DNA of 64,000 bases. Source: Pseudorhizobium banfieldiae (GTDB lineage: Bacteria; Pseudomonadota; Alphaproteobacteria; Rhizobiales; Rhizobiaceae). Position 1 is the stretch's first letter. Every line of letters begins with the position of its first letter. The stretch is from the NCBI RefSeq assembly GCF_000967425.1, contig NZ_FO082820.1, positions 3,545,501 to 3,609,500 on the forward strand. The letters are read 5' to 3'. The notes beneath the pieces are model-generated. The model was not told where the DNA came from. It was given only the letters and a program-made list of their open reading frames with translations, and searched no databases. Made by a program: the position numbers and the translations under genes. Of the stretch, positions 27,509 through 36,662 are shown one piece after another.

Positions 27509-27600
27509 GCACTCCTCCCGGCATTGCACCGGAAGGCTTGTCCCGGCAGACCATCAAAGCCGCACCGGGCACCGATGGCAAGACCAGATGGTACCAATCT

Positions 27601-30600
27601 TCAGCCGATCGCCATGAGGCTGGCGTTGCCGCCGGCTGCCGCAGTGTTGACCGAGGTGGACACTTCTTCGAGGAGCCAGCCGAGGCAGTAGGCGTCCGCC
27701 TTTTTCTCGAGGGCCTGCGGTTGCGCCGCCTGCACCAGTACCAGCGGACCCGCGATTTGGGCGATCCGCGCGCTCATTGTCCGAACCCGCTCCGGTTCAC
27801 CTTCCACCAGCGCACCGGCATAGGGTCCTTCGGCCGACCAGTCGCCCGACCATCTGAGCCGGGCAGCGACGCTAACCGGAAGGGTCGCAGCGATCGGTCT
27901 CAACCCGCTAGCCTCGTCGATCACCGCGTGGTTGCCTGTGGCCAACACCGCCCCCAGCTGGTGCAACAACCCAGTCTCCGTCTCCGGTGCAAGCAGGATG
28001 CGCCCCCTGGGGTGGAGAGCGTAGAGATTGTTTTCACCGACCGGACCGGGAAGCTGGATGTCGAGGCCAAGTGTCGAGGCGCTGCCCATGGCAGCAGCGA
28101 TCTCGGCCATCTCGGCCTTGCCTGTTGCCTGCAGCCAGCGCACATAGTCAAGCAGCACCGGATCGGTGTGGACGGAACTGTGCTGCGGTGGCACTGGCGG
28201 ATTTTCCACCAGCCGGCCGAGATAAAGCGGTCCGCCAGCTTTCGGCCCGGTGCCAGAAAGCCCGCGTCCGCCAAACGGCTGCACACCCACCACGGCGCCG
28301 ATGATGTTGCGGTTGACATAGAGATTGCCCGCCCTGATGCGGCTCGTCACATGCGCAATGGTCTCGTCGAGCCGCGTGTGGAGCCCGAACGTTAACCCGT
28401 AGCCTGTCGCGTTGATATCATCGATCAGCCTGTCGAGCTCGTTGCGGCGATAGCGGATCACGTGCAGGACGGGGCCAAAGACCTCCCGCTCCAAATCCTT
28501 CAACGACTGCAATTCGATGATCGTCGGCGACACGAAAGTGCCTGCCGCTGTTTCCGCAGGCAGGTCGACTTGCTCGACCCTGCGCCCCAGACCACGCATC
28601 TTCTCGATATGAGATTCGATCGACGTTTTCGCTTCTTCGGTTATGACGGGACCGATGTCGACGCTGAGACAATCCGTCCGGCCGATGGACAGCTCCTTCA
28701 GCGCGCCCTTGAGCATGGTCAGTGTCCGCTCCGCGACTTCCTCTTGCAGGCACAGGACGCGGAGTGCGGAGCAACGCTGACCCGCACTGTCGAAGGCAGA
28801 GGCAATGACATCGGCCACCACCTGCTCGGCAAGAGCCGAAGAGTCGACGATCATGGCGTTCTGGCCACCCGTTTCGGCGATCAGCGGGATTGGCTTGCCG
28901 TTCGGCAGCAACCGGTCGGAGAGCTGTCGCTGGATAACGCGGGCAACCTCTGTCGATCCGGTGAACATCACTCCGCAGGTTTCCGCAGCACCGACCAATG
29001 CCGCGCCAACCCGCCCGTCCCCCGGGACGAACTGCAGGACACGCTCCGGAACGCCGGCTTCGTGCAGAAGGCGAATGGCTTCTGCGGCAATGAGCGGCGT
29101 CTCCTCGGCAGGCTTCGCCAGCACCGGGTTGCCGGCGACAAGTGCCGCTGCCACCTGACCCGTGAAGATCGCCAGTGGAAAGTTCCAGGGGCTGATGCAG
29201 ACGATCGGGCCAAGCGGCTTGTGCGCCGCCCCCAGTGTCCGTCGTGCCTGCGCTGCGTAGTAACGCAGAAAATCGACGGCCTCGCGTACTTCGGCAATGG
29301 CATTGGGAAGCGACTTACCAGCCTCGCGCATGATCAATCCCAGCAGGACCTGCATGCGCGCCTGCATCAGGTCCGCCGCCCGCTCCAGCTGTGCGGCCCG
29401 CTCAGCCGGAATGACAGCCAACCATTCCAGCGCGACTTCAGCCGCCAACCGGACTGCTCCTTGCGCCTCCTCCTCACTCGCCTCGATAACCTGGCCGACC
29501 ACATCCGCATGATCGGCAGGATTCAAGACCGCCCGCGCGATCCCGCTCAGGCGCATGCCTTCAACCAATGGAATCGCCGACCAGTTCATGGTGGCGCTTC
29601 GCTGCAGCTCTGCACTGAGTGCAGCCAAGGTCTCTTCGTTCGAAAGATCAAGACCGGAGGAGTTTGGCCGGGCCTTCCCGAAGATATCCCGCGGCAGCGC
29701 GATTTGGTCGTGCCGCGAACCTGGACTGGCCATGGCGCGGACCACGGATACCGGATCGGCGACAAGCTCTTCGACCGAGACCGTCTCATCGGCGATGCGG
29801 TTGACGAAGGACGAGTTCGCGCCGTTCTCCAGCAGCCGTCGAACGAGATAAGCAAGCAGCGTCTCGTGCGTGCCAACCGGCGCATAGATGCGACAGGGCC
29901 TGTCAAGCTTCTCGGCGCCGACGACCTCCTCGTAGAGCGGCTCGCCCATCCCATGCAGGCACTGGAACTCATACTTGCCTACGTGGAAGTCTGGTCCAGC
30001 GAGATGATAAATTGTCGAAAGCGTTTGGGCGTTGTGGGTCGCGAACTGCGGGAAAACGAGATCCATCGCGCCCAATAGCTTCCTGGCACAGGCGATATAG
30101 GACACGTCCGTGTGGACCTTGCGGGTAAAAACTGGATAGTCCTCCAACCCGTCCAGCTGGGCGCGCTTGATTTCGGCATCCCAGTAAGCACCCTTCACCA
30201 GCCGCACCATGACGCGATGGCCCGAACGACGGGCGAGATCGATGATGAAGTCGAGCACGAAGGGGCAGCGTTTGCCGTAGGCCTGCACCACAAACCCGAT
30301 ACCGTCCCAGCCGGAGAGATCCGGATCGAGGCACAGCTCCTCCAGAAGGTCGAGCGACAGCTCCAGTCGGTCCGCCTCCTCTGCGTCGATATTCAGCCCG
30401 ATGTCGTAGCCTTTGGCGAGGAGCGCCAGCGCCTTCACCTTGGGCAGGAGTTCACCCATGACGCGGTATACCTGCGATCGCGTGTAACGCGGATGCAGTG
30501 CAGACAGCTTGATGGAGATGCCGGGCCCCTCGTAAATGCCGCGCCCGTTCGAGGCCTTGCCGATTGCATGGATCGCGGTTTCATAGTCGCGGAAGTAGCG

Positions 30601-31302
30601 CTCGGCATCCGCCGCGGTCGTGGCCGCCTCCCCCAGCATGTCGTAGGAATAGCGGAAGCCCTGTTCCTCCAGGTCGCGGGACCGCTTCAGCGCCTCGTCA
30701 ATCGTCTCGCCGGTGACGAATTGCTCGCCCATCATGCGCATCGCCATATCGACACCACGGCGGATGACCGGCTCACCGCAACGGGCAATGAGCCGCGTCA
30801 GCGCCGCGGAGAGGCCACGGTCGTTGACCGTGGCCGTCAGCTTGCCGGTGACGACGAGGCCCCAGCTTGCCGCGTTGACGAAGAGCGATCGGCCGCCGCC
30901 GACATGTGACTTCCAGTCGCCGGACGAAATCTTGTCGCGGATGAGGGCGTCGCGCGTGGCTGTGTCGGGGATGCGAAGCAGCGCCTCCGCAAGGCACATC
31001 AGCGCCACGCCTTCCTGGCTGGACAGCGAATATTCGTGCACCAGTCCCTCGACGCCGGAGCCGGTATGCTGGGCGCGAAGCGCGGTGATCAGCTTCCGGG
31101 CGGTATCCTTGATATCGAGGCGCATGGTTTCCGGCAGCGTCGCCCCTTCCAGCAGCGGCTGCAGGCATTCCGGCTCTGGCTGGCGGTAGGCGGCCGTGAT
31201 CAGCTGCCGTAGCGGGCTCTGCGGCCGGATGGACGGTGCGAAATCGGCGAAGGGCGTTCCGCCCGGGCGACTGTTGGAACGAAGCTGGGCCTGGCTGGAC
31301 AT
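27601..31302 (-). CDS. putA: Bifunctional proline dehydrogenase / delta-1-pyrroline-5-carboxylate dehydrogenase PutA
   Basis: A 1233-residue two-domain enzyme that converts proline to glutamate at the membrane periphery. The start at 31302 (MSSQAQLRSNSRPGG) is chosen because the further upstream codons lack coding character. The FAD-binding proline dehydrogenase barrel (about 180-500) shows RLVKGAYWDAEIKRAQ and GTHETLLAYLVRRLLENG. The NAD-dependent P5C dehydrogenase (about 570-1030) shows CISPWNFPLAIFTGQ, ETGGQNAMIVD and catalytic Cys844 in GQRCSALR. A C-terminal ALDH-like domain of about 200 residues completes it. There is no N-terminal ribbon-helix-helix repressor domain, unlike E. coli PutA, in line with the separate regulator PutR encoded divergently. 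Confidence 0.95.
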   Translation of the reverse strand: MSSQAQLRSNSRPGGTPFADFAPSIRPQSPLRQLITAAYRQPEPECLQPLLEGATLPETMRLDIKDTARKLITALRAQHTGSGVEGLVHEYSLSSQEGVALMCLAEALLRIPDTATRDALIRDKISSGDWKSHVGGGRSLFVNAASWGLVVTGKLTATVNDRGLSAALTRLIARCGEPVIRRGVDMAMRMMGEQFVTGETIDEALKRSRDLEEQGFRYSYDMLGEAATTAADAERYFRDYETAIHAIGKASNGRGIYEGPGISIKLSALHPRYTRSQVYRVMGELLPKVKALALLAKGYDIGLNIDAEEADRLELSLDLLEELCLDPDLSGWDGIGFVVQAYGKRCPFVLDFIIDLARRSGHRVMVRLVKGAYWDAEIKRAQLDGLEDYPVFTRKVHTDVSYIACARKLLGAMDLVFPQFATHNAQTLSTIYHLAGPDFHVGKYEFQCLHGMGEPLYEEVVGAEKLDRPCRIYAPVGTHETLLAYLVRRLLENGANSSFVNRIADETVSVEELVADPVSVVRAMASPGSRHDQIALPRDIFGKARPNSSGLDLSNEETLAALSAELQRSATMNWSAIPLVEGMRLSGIARAVLNPADHADVVGQVIEASEEEAQGAVRLAAEVALEWLAVIPAERAAQLERAADLMQARMQVLLGLIMREAGKSLPNAIAEVREAVDFLRYYAAQARRTLGAAHKPLGPIVCISPWNFPLAIFTGQVAAALVAGNPVLAKPAEETPLIAAEAIRLLHEAGVPERVLQFVPGDGRVGAALVGAAETCGVMFTGSTEVARVIQRQLSDRLLPNGKPIPLIAETGGQNAMIVDSSALAEQVVADVIASAFDSAGQRCSALRVLCLQEEVAERTLTMLKGALKELSIGRTDCLSVDIGPVITEEAKTSIESHIEKMRGLGRRVEQVDLPAETAAGTFVSPTIIELQSLKDLEREVFGPVLHVIRYRRNELDRLIDDINATGYGLTFGLHTRLDETIAHVTSRIRAGNLYVNRNIIGAVVGVQPFGGRGLSGTGPKAGGPLYLGRLVENPPVPPQHSSVHTDPVLLDYVRWLQATGKAEMAEIAAAMGSASTLGLDIQLPGPVGENNLYALHPRGRILLAPETETGLLHQLGAVLATGNHAVIDEASGLRPIAATLPVSVAARLRWSGDWSAEGPYAGALVEGEPERVRTMSARIAQIAGPLVLVQAAQPQALEKKADAYCLGWLLEEVSTSVNTAAAGGNASLMAIG

Positions 31303-31429
31303 CGGGCTCTTCCGAAGGTGAAACGACGATGACAAATAATACTTCGAAGCAGGTCGGACGACAGACTTTTCAGGGCCAATATGATAGACTGATCGTCTTT
31401 TAGTTGCTTCGAGATAAAGAAGATTTCCT
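31303..31429. promoter_or_regulatory. putA/putR divergent promoter region
   Basis: A 127-bp gap between divergent putA and putR, clearly more AT-rich than the flanks (for example ACAAATAATACTTCGAAG). A TTCGAA palindrome and several A/T tracts fit the loose binding preference of Lrp-type regulators. PutR is expected to bind here and activate putA when proline is present (family knowledge). No exact -35/-10 was assigned. Confidence 0.6.
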
Positions 31430-31891
31430 ATGCAGATCCCAAAAGATAGCCAACTTGATGCATTCGACCGGAAGATCCTGGAGATAGTCTCCGAAGACGG
31501 GAGGATCGCGGTTACCGAACTCGCGAACCGTATTGGTCTCTCAAAGACCCCGTGCGCCGCGCGGCTCAAACGTCTTATTGAAGAAGGTTACATCCTGGGC
31601 TTCCGGGCGATGCTCGATCCTCAGAAGCTCGGGCTCGAGCATGTGGCTTTCGCGGAAGTGACCCTGTCGGACACCCGGGAGAAAGCCTTGGCGGAATTCA
31701 ACCAGGCCGTCCGGAAGATCAGAGAAGTGGAGGAGTGCCACATGATCGCCGGGCGTTTCGACTATCTCCTGAAGGTCCGCACGCCGAACATCCGCCGCTA
31801 CCGCGAGATCCTCGGCGAGAAGATCTCGAGCCTGCCACATGTGGCAAGCACGTCCACTTCGGTCGCCATGCAGTCGGTGAAGGAACGTTGA
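31430..31891 (+). CDS. putR: Lrp/AsnC-family proline utilisation regulator PutR
   Basis: A 153-residue Lrp/AsnC transcription factor. The N-terminal helix-turn-helix (LDAFDRKILEIVSEDGRIAV, then ELANRIGLSKTPCAARLKRL) is followed by a RAM/ASNC ligand-binding domain from about residue 70 (VAFAEVTLSD..., EVEECHMIAGRFDYLLKV). The divergent position next to a putA lacking its own DNA-binding domain is the standard alphaproteobacterial putR-putA arrangement. It should activate putA in response to proline. AGAAGA precedes the ATG. Confidence 0.92.
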   Translation: MQIPKDSQLDAFDRKILEIVSEDGRIAVTELANRIGLSKTPCAARLKRLIEEGYILGFRAMLDPQKLGLEHVAFAEVTLSDTREKALAEFNQAVRKIREVEECHMIAGRFDYLLKVRTPNIRRYREILGEKISSLPHVASTSTSVAMQSVKER

Positions 31892-31894
31892 GGC

Positions 31895-32584
31895 CTAGAG
31901 GCTGCGGATGAAGAGCAGCGGGTCGCCGCCGAACAGCCAGGCATGCCCGCCCGCCAGCAGCCATGCAGCCAGAACCGCCATACCGACCACTGCCAGGAGC
32001 ATCGGCATGTCGAACCGCAGCCGTGCCCGCCCCTGCAGGATCGCCGCGAAAGGAACAATCGACGTATCCGCTGCCATCTCCGTTAAGGCGTTACCGTGCT
32101 TCTTGCGGCTGCGTTTCTCCATCATCGCCATGCTGCCGGCGCTGAAAATCGCAAAGCCTCCGAAGAGGAGCAGCGAGCGCAGGTCGCCATTTGCTGGAAT
32201 ATGGCCGAGCGCCCAGAGGACGAAGCCCCACAGTACCGGATGCCGGGTCACCGCAACGATGGCGCCCGGCTCGCCCCCTCCGCGCCGCGCGGTGGTCGAG
32301 AAGGGATTCCGGCTCAAGAGCCCGGCCAGAACGAAGAAAAGGCCCAGCGGTGCGGCGGCGAAGGCCACATGTCCTTGCCATGCGGCAAGCGCCCACAGTT
32401 CGATGTAGTCCAGATTGAAAGCAGAGTAGAACAGCCAGGCCAGTGCGACCAGCGAGACGGCGGAGTAGAGCGCGATGTAGGTGCCGTGTCCAAGGTGCGA
32501 CACGAGCGCTCCCCGGATGCGGGGCGACGCAGGAATGGAGTGAAGGGCGACGAATACGGTGAACGCCGCCAGGAACTGCGTCAT
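31895..32584 (-). CDS. nnrU: NnrU family membrane protein
   Basis: A 229-residue inner-membrane protein of the NnrU family (about six helices), required in rhodobacters and rhizobia for full nitrite/NO reductase activity or expression; its biochemical role is unclear. The conserved core lies around residues 105-135 (AIVAVTRHPVLWGFVLWALGH) with RHP and the histidine-bearing helix FVALHSIPASPRIR at the start. GAGG lies 7 bases before the ATG. It and the small upstream gene read leftward from the promoter region shared with norE, placing it in the denitrification cluster. Confidence 0.88.
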   Translation of the reverse strand: MTQFLAAFTVFVALHSIPASPRIRGALVSHLGHGTYIALYSAVSLVALAWLFYSAFNLDYIELWALAAWQGHVAFAAAPLGLFFVLAGLLSRNPFSTTARRGGGEPGAIVAVTRHPVLWGFVLWALGHIPANGDLRSLLLFGGFAIFSAGSMAMMEKRSRKKHGNALTEMAADTSIVPFAAILQGRARLRFDMPMLLAVVGMAVLAAWLLAGGHAWLFGGDPLLFIRSL

Positions 32585-32612
32585 GGCCGGACCTCGTCTC
32601 GATCTGCCGCGG

Positions 32613-32768
32613 CTATTGCTGAAGGAACAGCACGGCCGCGATCGCTACAGAAAATAGGACGGCGGCAAAGGAACTGTAGCCCTGCAGCACGCCCATTCTC
32701 TTGAGTGCAATCGCGAAGGCGACAATGATCGGGGTGGCAAGCGCAAGGCCGACTTGGGCATCAGTCAT
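32613..32768 (-). CDS. Small two-helix membrane protein, denitrification-associated
   Basis: A 51-residue protein starting at 32768 (MTDAQVGLALATPIIVAF). Two hydrophobic helices occupy roughly residues 4-22 and 28-49 and are joined by a short KRMGVLQGYSS turn. It lies 28 bp upstream of nnrU in the same direction and 120 bp from divergent norE, with a TTG-N8-CAA box in between. It is very likely co-expressed with nnrU. I do not recognise a characterised family; small membrane proteins of this kind occur in denitrification clusters. Confidence 0.65.
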   Translation of the reverse strand: MTDAQVGLALATPIIVAFAIALKRMGVLQGYSSFAAVLFSVAIAAVLFLQQ

Positions 32769-32818
32769 CTTGGAACATCCTTTTTGCGCCCATTCTAGGC
32801 GCCAAACCTTCACCGTCT

Positions 32819-32832
32819 TTGCGATTTGACAA
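32819..32832. promoter_or_regulatory. Candidate NnrR/FNR box, norE-nnrU divergent promoter
   Basis: TTGCGATTTGACAA, i.e. TTG-N8-CAA, flanked to give TTTG...CAAA. Its centre is about 62 bp from the norE ATG and 58 bp from the start of the small gene preceding nnrU, so one box could serve both directions. Confidence 0.7.
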
Positions 32833-32887
32833 AGAACAAGCTGCAGCCGCTCGCCATCTTCACCCGCAACGAAACTGGAGATGACAG

Positions 32888-33439
32888 ATGGCGGACGTCC
32901 CGGCTTCCCATGCAGAGCCCGTTGACGAGGGAGGAGATCTTCTCCTCTGGATTCTGGTGTGGAGCGAACTGGTTACCTTCGGCATTCTCTTTGCCGCATT
33001 CCTGGTGGTCTCGCTTTTCCAGCCCGCCGAATTCGCTGCCGCCAAGCTTCAGCTCTCGACCCGCATTGCCGGGTTCAACACGGTCGTGCTCCTCGCCAGC
33101 AGCTGGACAGCGGCCCTCGCCGTGCATGCCGTCTCGAACCGCCGCCTGCAGCAGGTTTACCTTGCGGCAACGGCGGTTCTTGGATTTGGCTTCGTCGCCG
33201 TCAAGCTCGCAGAATACGCCGCCGAGATGCCGGCGGCCGGAGATGCCGCCTTCGGCTCCTTCTTCGAGCTTTACTTCCTCATAACCGGCTTCCATCTGGC
33301 CCATGTTGCCTTCCTGGCCCTGGTCCTGTTGCTCATCGCCTGGAAGCCGCGCCAGTCGAACGTCGTGATGGCCACAACGATCTGGCACGTCGTCGACCTC
33401 ATCTGGCTGGTAATGTTCCCGCTCCTCTACCTCGGATGA
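32888..33439 (+). CDS. norE: NorE, cytochrome c oxidase subunit III-like protein
   Basis: A 183-residue membrane protein with five helices related to haem-copper oxidase subunit III. Characteristic stretches are DLLLWILVWSELVTFGILFAAF near residue 17, AVKLAEY near 105, FFELYFLITGFHLAHV near 125 and the final TTIWHVVDLIWLVMFPLLYL. Family knowledge: NorE is not part of the purified NO reductase but helps its assembly or activity. GGAG lies 8 bases before the ATG. Its TGA overlaps the ATG of norF. Confidence 0.9.
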   Translation: MADVPASHAEPVDEGGDLLLWILVWSELVTFGILFAAFLVVSLFQPAEFAAAKLQLSTRIAGFNTVVLLASSWTAALAVHAVSNRRLQQVYLAATAVLGFGFVAVKLAEYAAEMPAAGDAAFGSFFELYFLITGFHLAHVAFLALVLLLIAWKPRQSNVVMATTIWHVVDLIWLVMFPLLYLG

Positions 33440-33729
33440 ATGTCATGACCGCGAAACAGTCTGCTCGTCTCTTCACCAGCGCCAACTGGGTCATGATGCT
33501 CGCCATCGTCGGAGCGCTGATGGCAGCTCAATGGAAACATCAGGCTGTACCGTTGGCGATCCTTGTCCTGCTCCTCGTTTTTACCGTCATCAAGGCACGG
33601 CTAATCATCCTCGACTTCATGGGCTTGCGCGCCGCACGTCCCGCCATGGCGATTGCACTCTGGTCCTGGCCGACCCTCTTTTCGTTCGCGTCCCTGGGTC
33701 GTGCCCTCGGCTCTTACTGGTTCGGATGA
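33436..33729 (+). CDS. norF: NorF, small membrane protein (COX subunit IV-like)
   Basis: A 97-residue protein with three hydrophobic helices. The start at 33436 overlaps the norE stop (ATGA). The central stretch IKARLIILDFMGLR followed by a C-terminal WSWPTLFSFASLGRALG is typical of the NorF/prokaryotic cytochrome c oxidase subunit IV group. It is encoded with NorE and thought to support NO reductase maturation. It is followed by a 233-bp gap that carries its own regulatory box for norC. Confidence 0.82.
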   Translation: MNVMTAKQSARLFTSANWVMMLAIVGALMAAQWKHQAVPLAILVLLLVFTVIKARLIILDFMGLRAARPAMAIALWSWPTLFSFASLGRALGSYWFG

Positions 33730-33819
33730 GTCTCTGCGCCGCAGCTTATTAGCCGGCTACCTGCCAGGGTGGTCGGCTGCTTGTATTTCAGGCCATGCTG
33801 CCGGCTACCGCTGATGTAT

Positions 33820-33833
33820 TTGCCAAAAAGCAA
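33820..33833. promoter_or_regulatory. Candidate NnrR/FNR box upstream of norC
   Basis: TTGCCAAAAAGCAA, a TTG-N8-CAA site with perfect TTTGC/GCAAA arms, in the 233-bp gap between norF and norC. Its centre is about 136 bp from the norC ATG, implying a leader of roughly 95 nt if it acts at -41.5. It suggests norCBQD has its own promoter in addition to read-through from norEF. Confidence 0.72.
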
Positions 33834-33962
33834 AGAAGGGCAGCCTGAAAAATCGCAAACACAGCATGGCCCACCGAGTCCGATCTGACATCGCGTCGGT
33901 GGCCGCGACGCAAACATGCCCGCCGGAGATCAGCTGGACGGGCGCCAGGAAAGGACCTCGGC

Positions 33963-34415
33963 ATGTCAGAACGCCTGACAAAGACCGGAGCGCGCAACGT
34001 CTTCTACGGCGGGTCCGCGTTCTTCTTCGCGATATTCCTCGGGCTGACGGCGCACAGCCACTACTACATACGCACCACCTCCACCGACGAATCGACGCTG
34101 ACGGATGCCGTTGCGCGCGGCAAGCATGTCTGGGAGGAGAACTCCTGCATCAACTGCCACTCGCTCCTCGGCGAGGGCTCCTATTTCGCACCTGAACTCG
34201 GCAATGTCTGGATCCGCTATGGCGGCCACGAAGACGCTGAAACGGCCCGCGACACGCTGAAGGGTTGGATGGCGGCCATGCCCACCGGCATCGAGGGTCG
34301 TCGCCAGATGCCACAGTTCAACCTCACCGACCAGCAACTCGACGACCTCGCTGCCTTCCTGGAATGGACGAGCCGGATCAAGACGCAGAACTGGCCGCCA
34401 AACGACGCCGGCTGA
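33963..34415 (+). CDS. norC: Nitric oxide reductase subunit C (NorC)
   Basis: A 150-residue membrane-anchored c-type cytochrome that passes electrons to NorB. An N-terminal anchor helix (about residues 15-33) is followed by a periplasmic haem domain with C-I-N-C-H near residue 61-65 (CXXCH) and the distal ligand Met in RRQMPQFNL near residue 118. AGGAAAGGA precedes the ATG. It is followed by norB after 23 bp. Length and motifs match the rhizobial NorC family. Confidence 0.96.
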   Translation: MSERLTKTGARNVFYGGSAFFFAIFLGLTAHSHYYIRTTSTDESTLTDAVARGKHVWEENSCINCHSLLGEGSYFAPELGNVWIRYGGHEDAETARDTLKGWMAAMPTGIEGRRQMPQFNLTDQQLDDLAAFLEWTSRIKTQNWPPNDAG

Positions 34416-34438
34416 CCTGAGGGAAAAGGAAGACCACC

Positions 34439-35782
34439 ATGAAATATCAAACCCAGAAGGTCGCGATGCTGTACTTTTACGGCGCGCTCGGCCTCTTCGT
34501 CGCCCAGGTCCTGTTCGGCGTCCTCGCCGGCACGATCTATGTCCTGCCCAACACGCTCTCCGAGCTCCTGCCGTTCAACATCGTGCGGATGATCCATACC
34601 AACGCGCTGATTGTCTGGCTGCTGATCGGCTTCATGGGTTCCACCTACTACCTGCTTCCGGAGGAGGCGGAAACGGAGCTCTACAGCCCGAAGCTCGCCA
34701 TCATTCAGTTCTGGCTCTTCCTCGGCGCCGCAGCGGTTGCCGTGGTGGGCTATATGTTCAAGATCCACGAAGGACGTGAGTTCCTTGAACAGCCCTTCAT
34801 CATCAAGGTCGGCATCGTCGTCGTCTGCCTGATGTTCCTGTTCAACATCACCATGACGGTCCTGAAGGGCCGCAAGACGGTCGTCACCAACATCCTGATC
34901 TTCGGTCTCTGGGGCGTAGCGATCTTCTTCCTCTTCGCCTTCTACAACCCGGCCAACTTGGCGCTCGACAAGATGTACTGGTGGTATGTCGTCCATCTGT
35001 GGGTTGAAGGTGTCTGGGAGCTGATCATGGCGTCCATTCTCGCCTACCTGATGATCAAGTTGAACGGCATCGACCGCGAAGTCGTCGAAAAGTGGCTCTA
35101 CGTGATCGTCGGCCTGGCACTCTTCTCGGGCATCCTCGGCACCGGCCATCACTTCTATTGGATCGGCGCTCCGGGCTACTGGCAGTGGATCGGCTCGCTC
35201 TTCTCCACGCTTGAAGTGGCACCCTTCTTCACCATGGTGATCTTCACCTTCGTGATGACCTGGAAGGCCGGCCGCAAGCATCCGAACCGTGCAGCCCTCC
35301 TGTGGTCCATCGGCTGCTCGGTCATGGCCTTCTTCGGCGCCGGTGTCTGGGGCTTCCTGCACACCCTGTCGTCGGTGAACTTCTACACCCATGGCACGCA
35401 GGTCACTGCCGCCCACGGCCACCTCGCCTTCTTCGGCGCCTATGTCATGCTGAACCTCGCGGTCATGGCCTATGCGGTACCGGAGATCCGCGGCCGCGCC
35501 CCGTACAACCAGATGCTCTCAATGGTCAGCTTCTGGATCATGTGCACCGCAATGTCGGTGATGACCTTTGCACTGACCTTCGCAGGCGTGCTGCAGGTCC
35601 ACCTCCAGCGCGTGCTGGGCGAGAGCTACATGGACGTCCAGGACCAATTGGCGATGTTCTACTGGGTCCGCCTGGGTTCGGGCGTCTTCGTGCTGCTGTC
35701 GGCCATCATGTTCCTCTGGGCCTTGTTCGTGCCGGGTCGCCAGCGGCTTCCCTCCGCCACGGCGGCAGTTCCGGCCGAATGA
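34439..35782 (+). CDS. norB: Nitric oxide reductase subunit B (NorB), catalytic
   Basis: A 447-residue, twelve-helix haem-copper-superfamily enzyme reducing 2 NO to N2O. Features include the helix II haem ligand in RMIHTNALIVWLLIGFMG, YVVHLWVEGVWELIMASIL near residue 185 (FeB histidine and the glutamate that distinguishes NO reductases from oxidases), GTGHHFYWIGAPGYWQWIG (two FeB His) near 238, and THGTQVTAAHGHLAFFGAYVM near 320 (haem b and b3 His). At this length it is the short cytochrome c-dependent cNOR, not the quinol-dependent fusion type. Confidence 0.96.
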   Translation: MKYQTQKVAMLYFYGALGLFVAQVLFGVLAGTIYVLPNTLSELLPFNIVRMIHTNALIVWLLIGFMGSTYYLLPEEAETELYSPKLAIIQFWLFLGAAAVAVVGYMFKIHEGREFLEQPFIIKVGIVVVCLMFLFNITMTVLKGRKTVVTNILIFGLWGVAIFFLFAFYNPANLALDKMYWWYVVHLWVEGVWELIMASILAYLMIKLNGIDREVVEKWLYVIVGLALFSGILGTGHHFYWIGAPGYWQWIGSLFSTLEVAPFFTMVIFTFVMTWKAGRKHPNRAALLWSIGCSVMAFFGAGVWGFLHTLSSVNFYTHGTQVTAAHGHLAFFGAYVMLNLAVMAYAVPEIRGRAPYNQMLSMVSFWIMCTAMSVMTFALTFAGVLQVHLQRVLGESYMDVQDQLAMFYWVRLGSGVFVLLSAIMFLWALFVPGRQRLPSATAAVPAE

Positions 35783-35784
35783 GA

Positions 35785-35815
35785 GGTGCGGCCCCGTCAC
35801 GACCGGGGCCGCACC
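35785..35815 (+). other. Strong intercistronic hairpin between norB and norQ
   Basis: GGTGCGGCCCCG (35785-35796) pairs perfectly with CGGGGCCGCACC (35804-35815) over a 7-nt loop, starting three bases after the norB stop codon. There is no T-run, so it probably stabilises the norCB message or limits read-through to the assembly genes norQD rather than terminating fully. Confidence 0.75.
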
Positions 35816-35842
35816 CACCTCCTCCGTTGAAAGGATCCGACA

Positions 35843-36655
35843 ATGAACCTCCATCTTTCCGCCACGGCGCCAGGTAAGGCGCTGGTGCCCCACTACATCC
35901 CGGCGGGCAACGAGTGCGAACTCTTCGAACTGGCCTGGAAGCGGAAGCTGCCACTTCTTCTCAAGGGGCCGACTGGCTGCGGCAAGACCCGCTTCGTCAG
36001 CCATATGGCCGCCAGACTGGGCCTGCCGCTCTCCACCGTTTCCTGCCATGACGACCTTGCCGCCGCTGACCTCACAGGGCGCTATCTCCTGAAGGGTGGC
36101 GACACGGTCTGGGTAGACGGACCACTCACTCGCGCCGTCCGCAATGGCGGCGTCTGCTATCTCGACGAGGTCGTGGAAGCCCGCAAGGATGTCGCCGTCG
36201 TCCTGCACCCTCTGACCGACGACCGTCGTATCCTGCCGCTCGAGCGAACCGGCGAGACGCTGGAGGCTCCCGCAGAGTTCATGCTCGTCGTGTCCTACAA
36301 CCCCGGCTACCAGAACATCCTGAAGGCCCTGAAGCCGTCGACGAAGCAGCGATTCGTCGCGATCGAGTTCGATTTCCTTCCCAAGGAGCAGGAGATCGCG
36401 ATCGTTTCCGCCGAAAGCGGCCTTGAGGAGCGCCATGTCGCACCGCTGGTCAACCTCGCTCAGAGACTGCGCACGATGAAGGGACACGATCTCGAAGAAG
36501 GTGTCTCGACCCGCCTCCTCGTATACTGCGCATCGCTGATCGAGAGCGGGTTGACACCGCGCGAGGCGATCTCCGCAGCGATGATCGAGCCGTTGACGGA
36601 CGATCCGGATGTACGGCTGGCGCTACGCGAAGTGGCAGGCGCAATCATACCCTGA
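35843..36655 (+). CDS. norQ: NorQ, MoxR-type AAA+ ATPase for NO reductase activation
   Basis: A 270-residue cytoplasmic AAA+ protein. Walker A is LLKGPTGCGKTRFV near residue 36, Walker B is GGVCYLDEVVEA near 95, and sensor 1 is EFMLVVSYNPGYQN near 150, followed by the LKPSTKQRFVAIEFDF stretch typical of the NorQ/CbbQ group. With NorD it is needed to insert the non-haem FeB into NorB. AAGGAT lies 6 bases before the ATG. norD follows after 7 bp. Confidence 0.94.
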   Translation: MNLHLSATAPGKALVPHYIPAGNECELFELAWKRKLPLLLKGPTGCGKTRFVSHMAARLGLPLSTVSCHDDLAAADLTGRYLLKGGDTVWVDGPLTRAVRNGGVCYLDEVVEARKDVAVVLHPLTDDRRILPLERTGETLEAPAEFMLVVSYNPGYQNILKALKPSTKQRFVAIEFDFLPKEQEIAIVSAESGLEERHVAPLVNLAQRLRTMKGHDLEEGVSTRLLVYCASLIESGLTPREAISAAMIEPLTDDPDVRLALREVAGAIIP

Positions 36656-36662
36656 GGCAATC

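Noticed and set aside
31303-31569. N-terminal extension of PutA by about 89 codons
   Set aside because: The extra sequence lies across the putR promoter and start, is AT-rich and has no similarity to the PutA ribbon-helix-helix domain; the ATG at 31302 fits family length.
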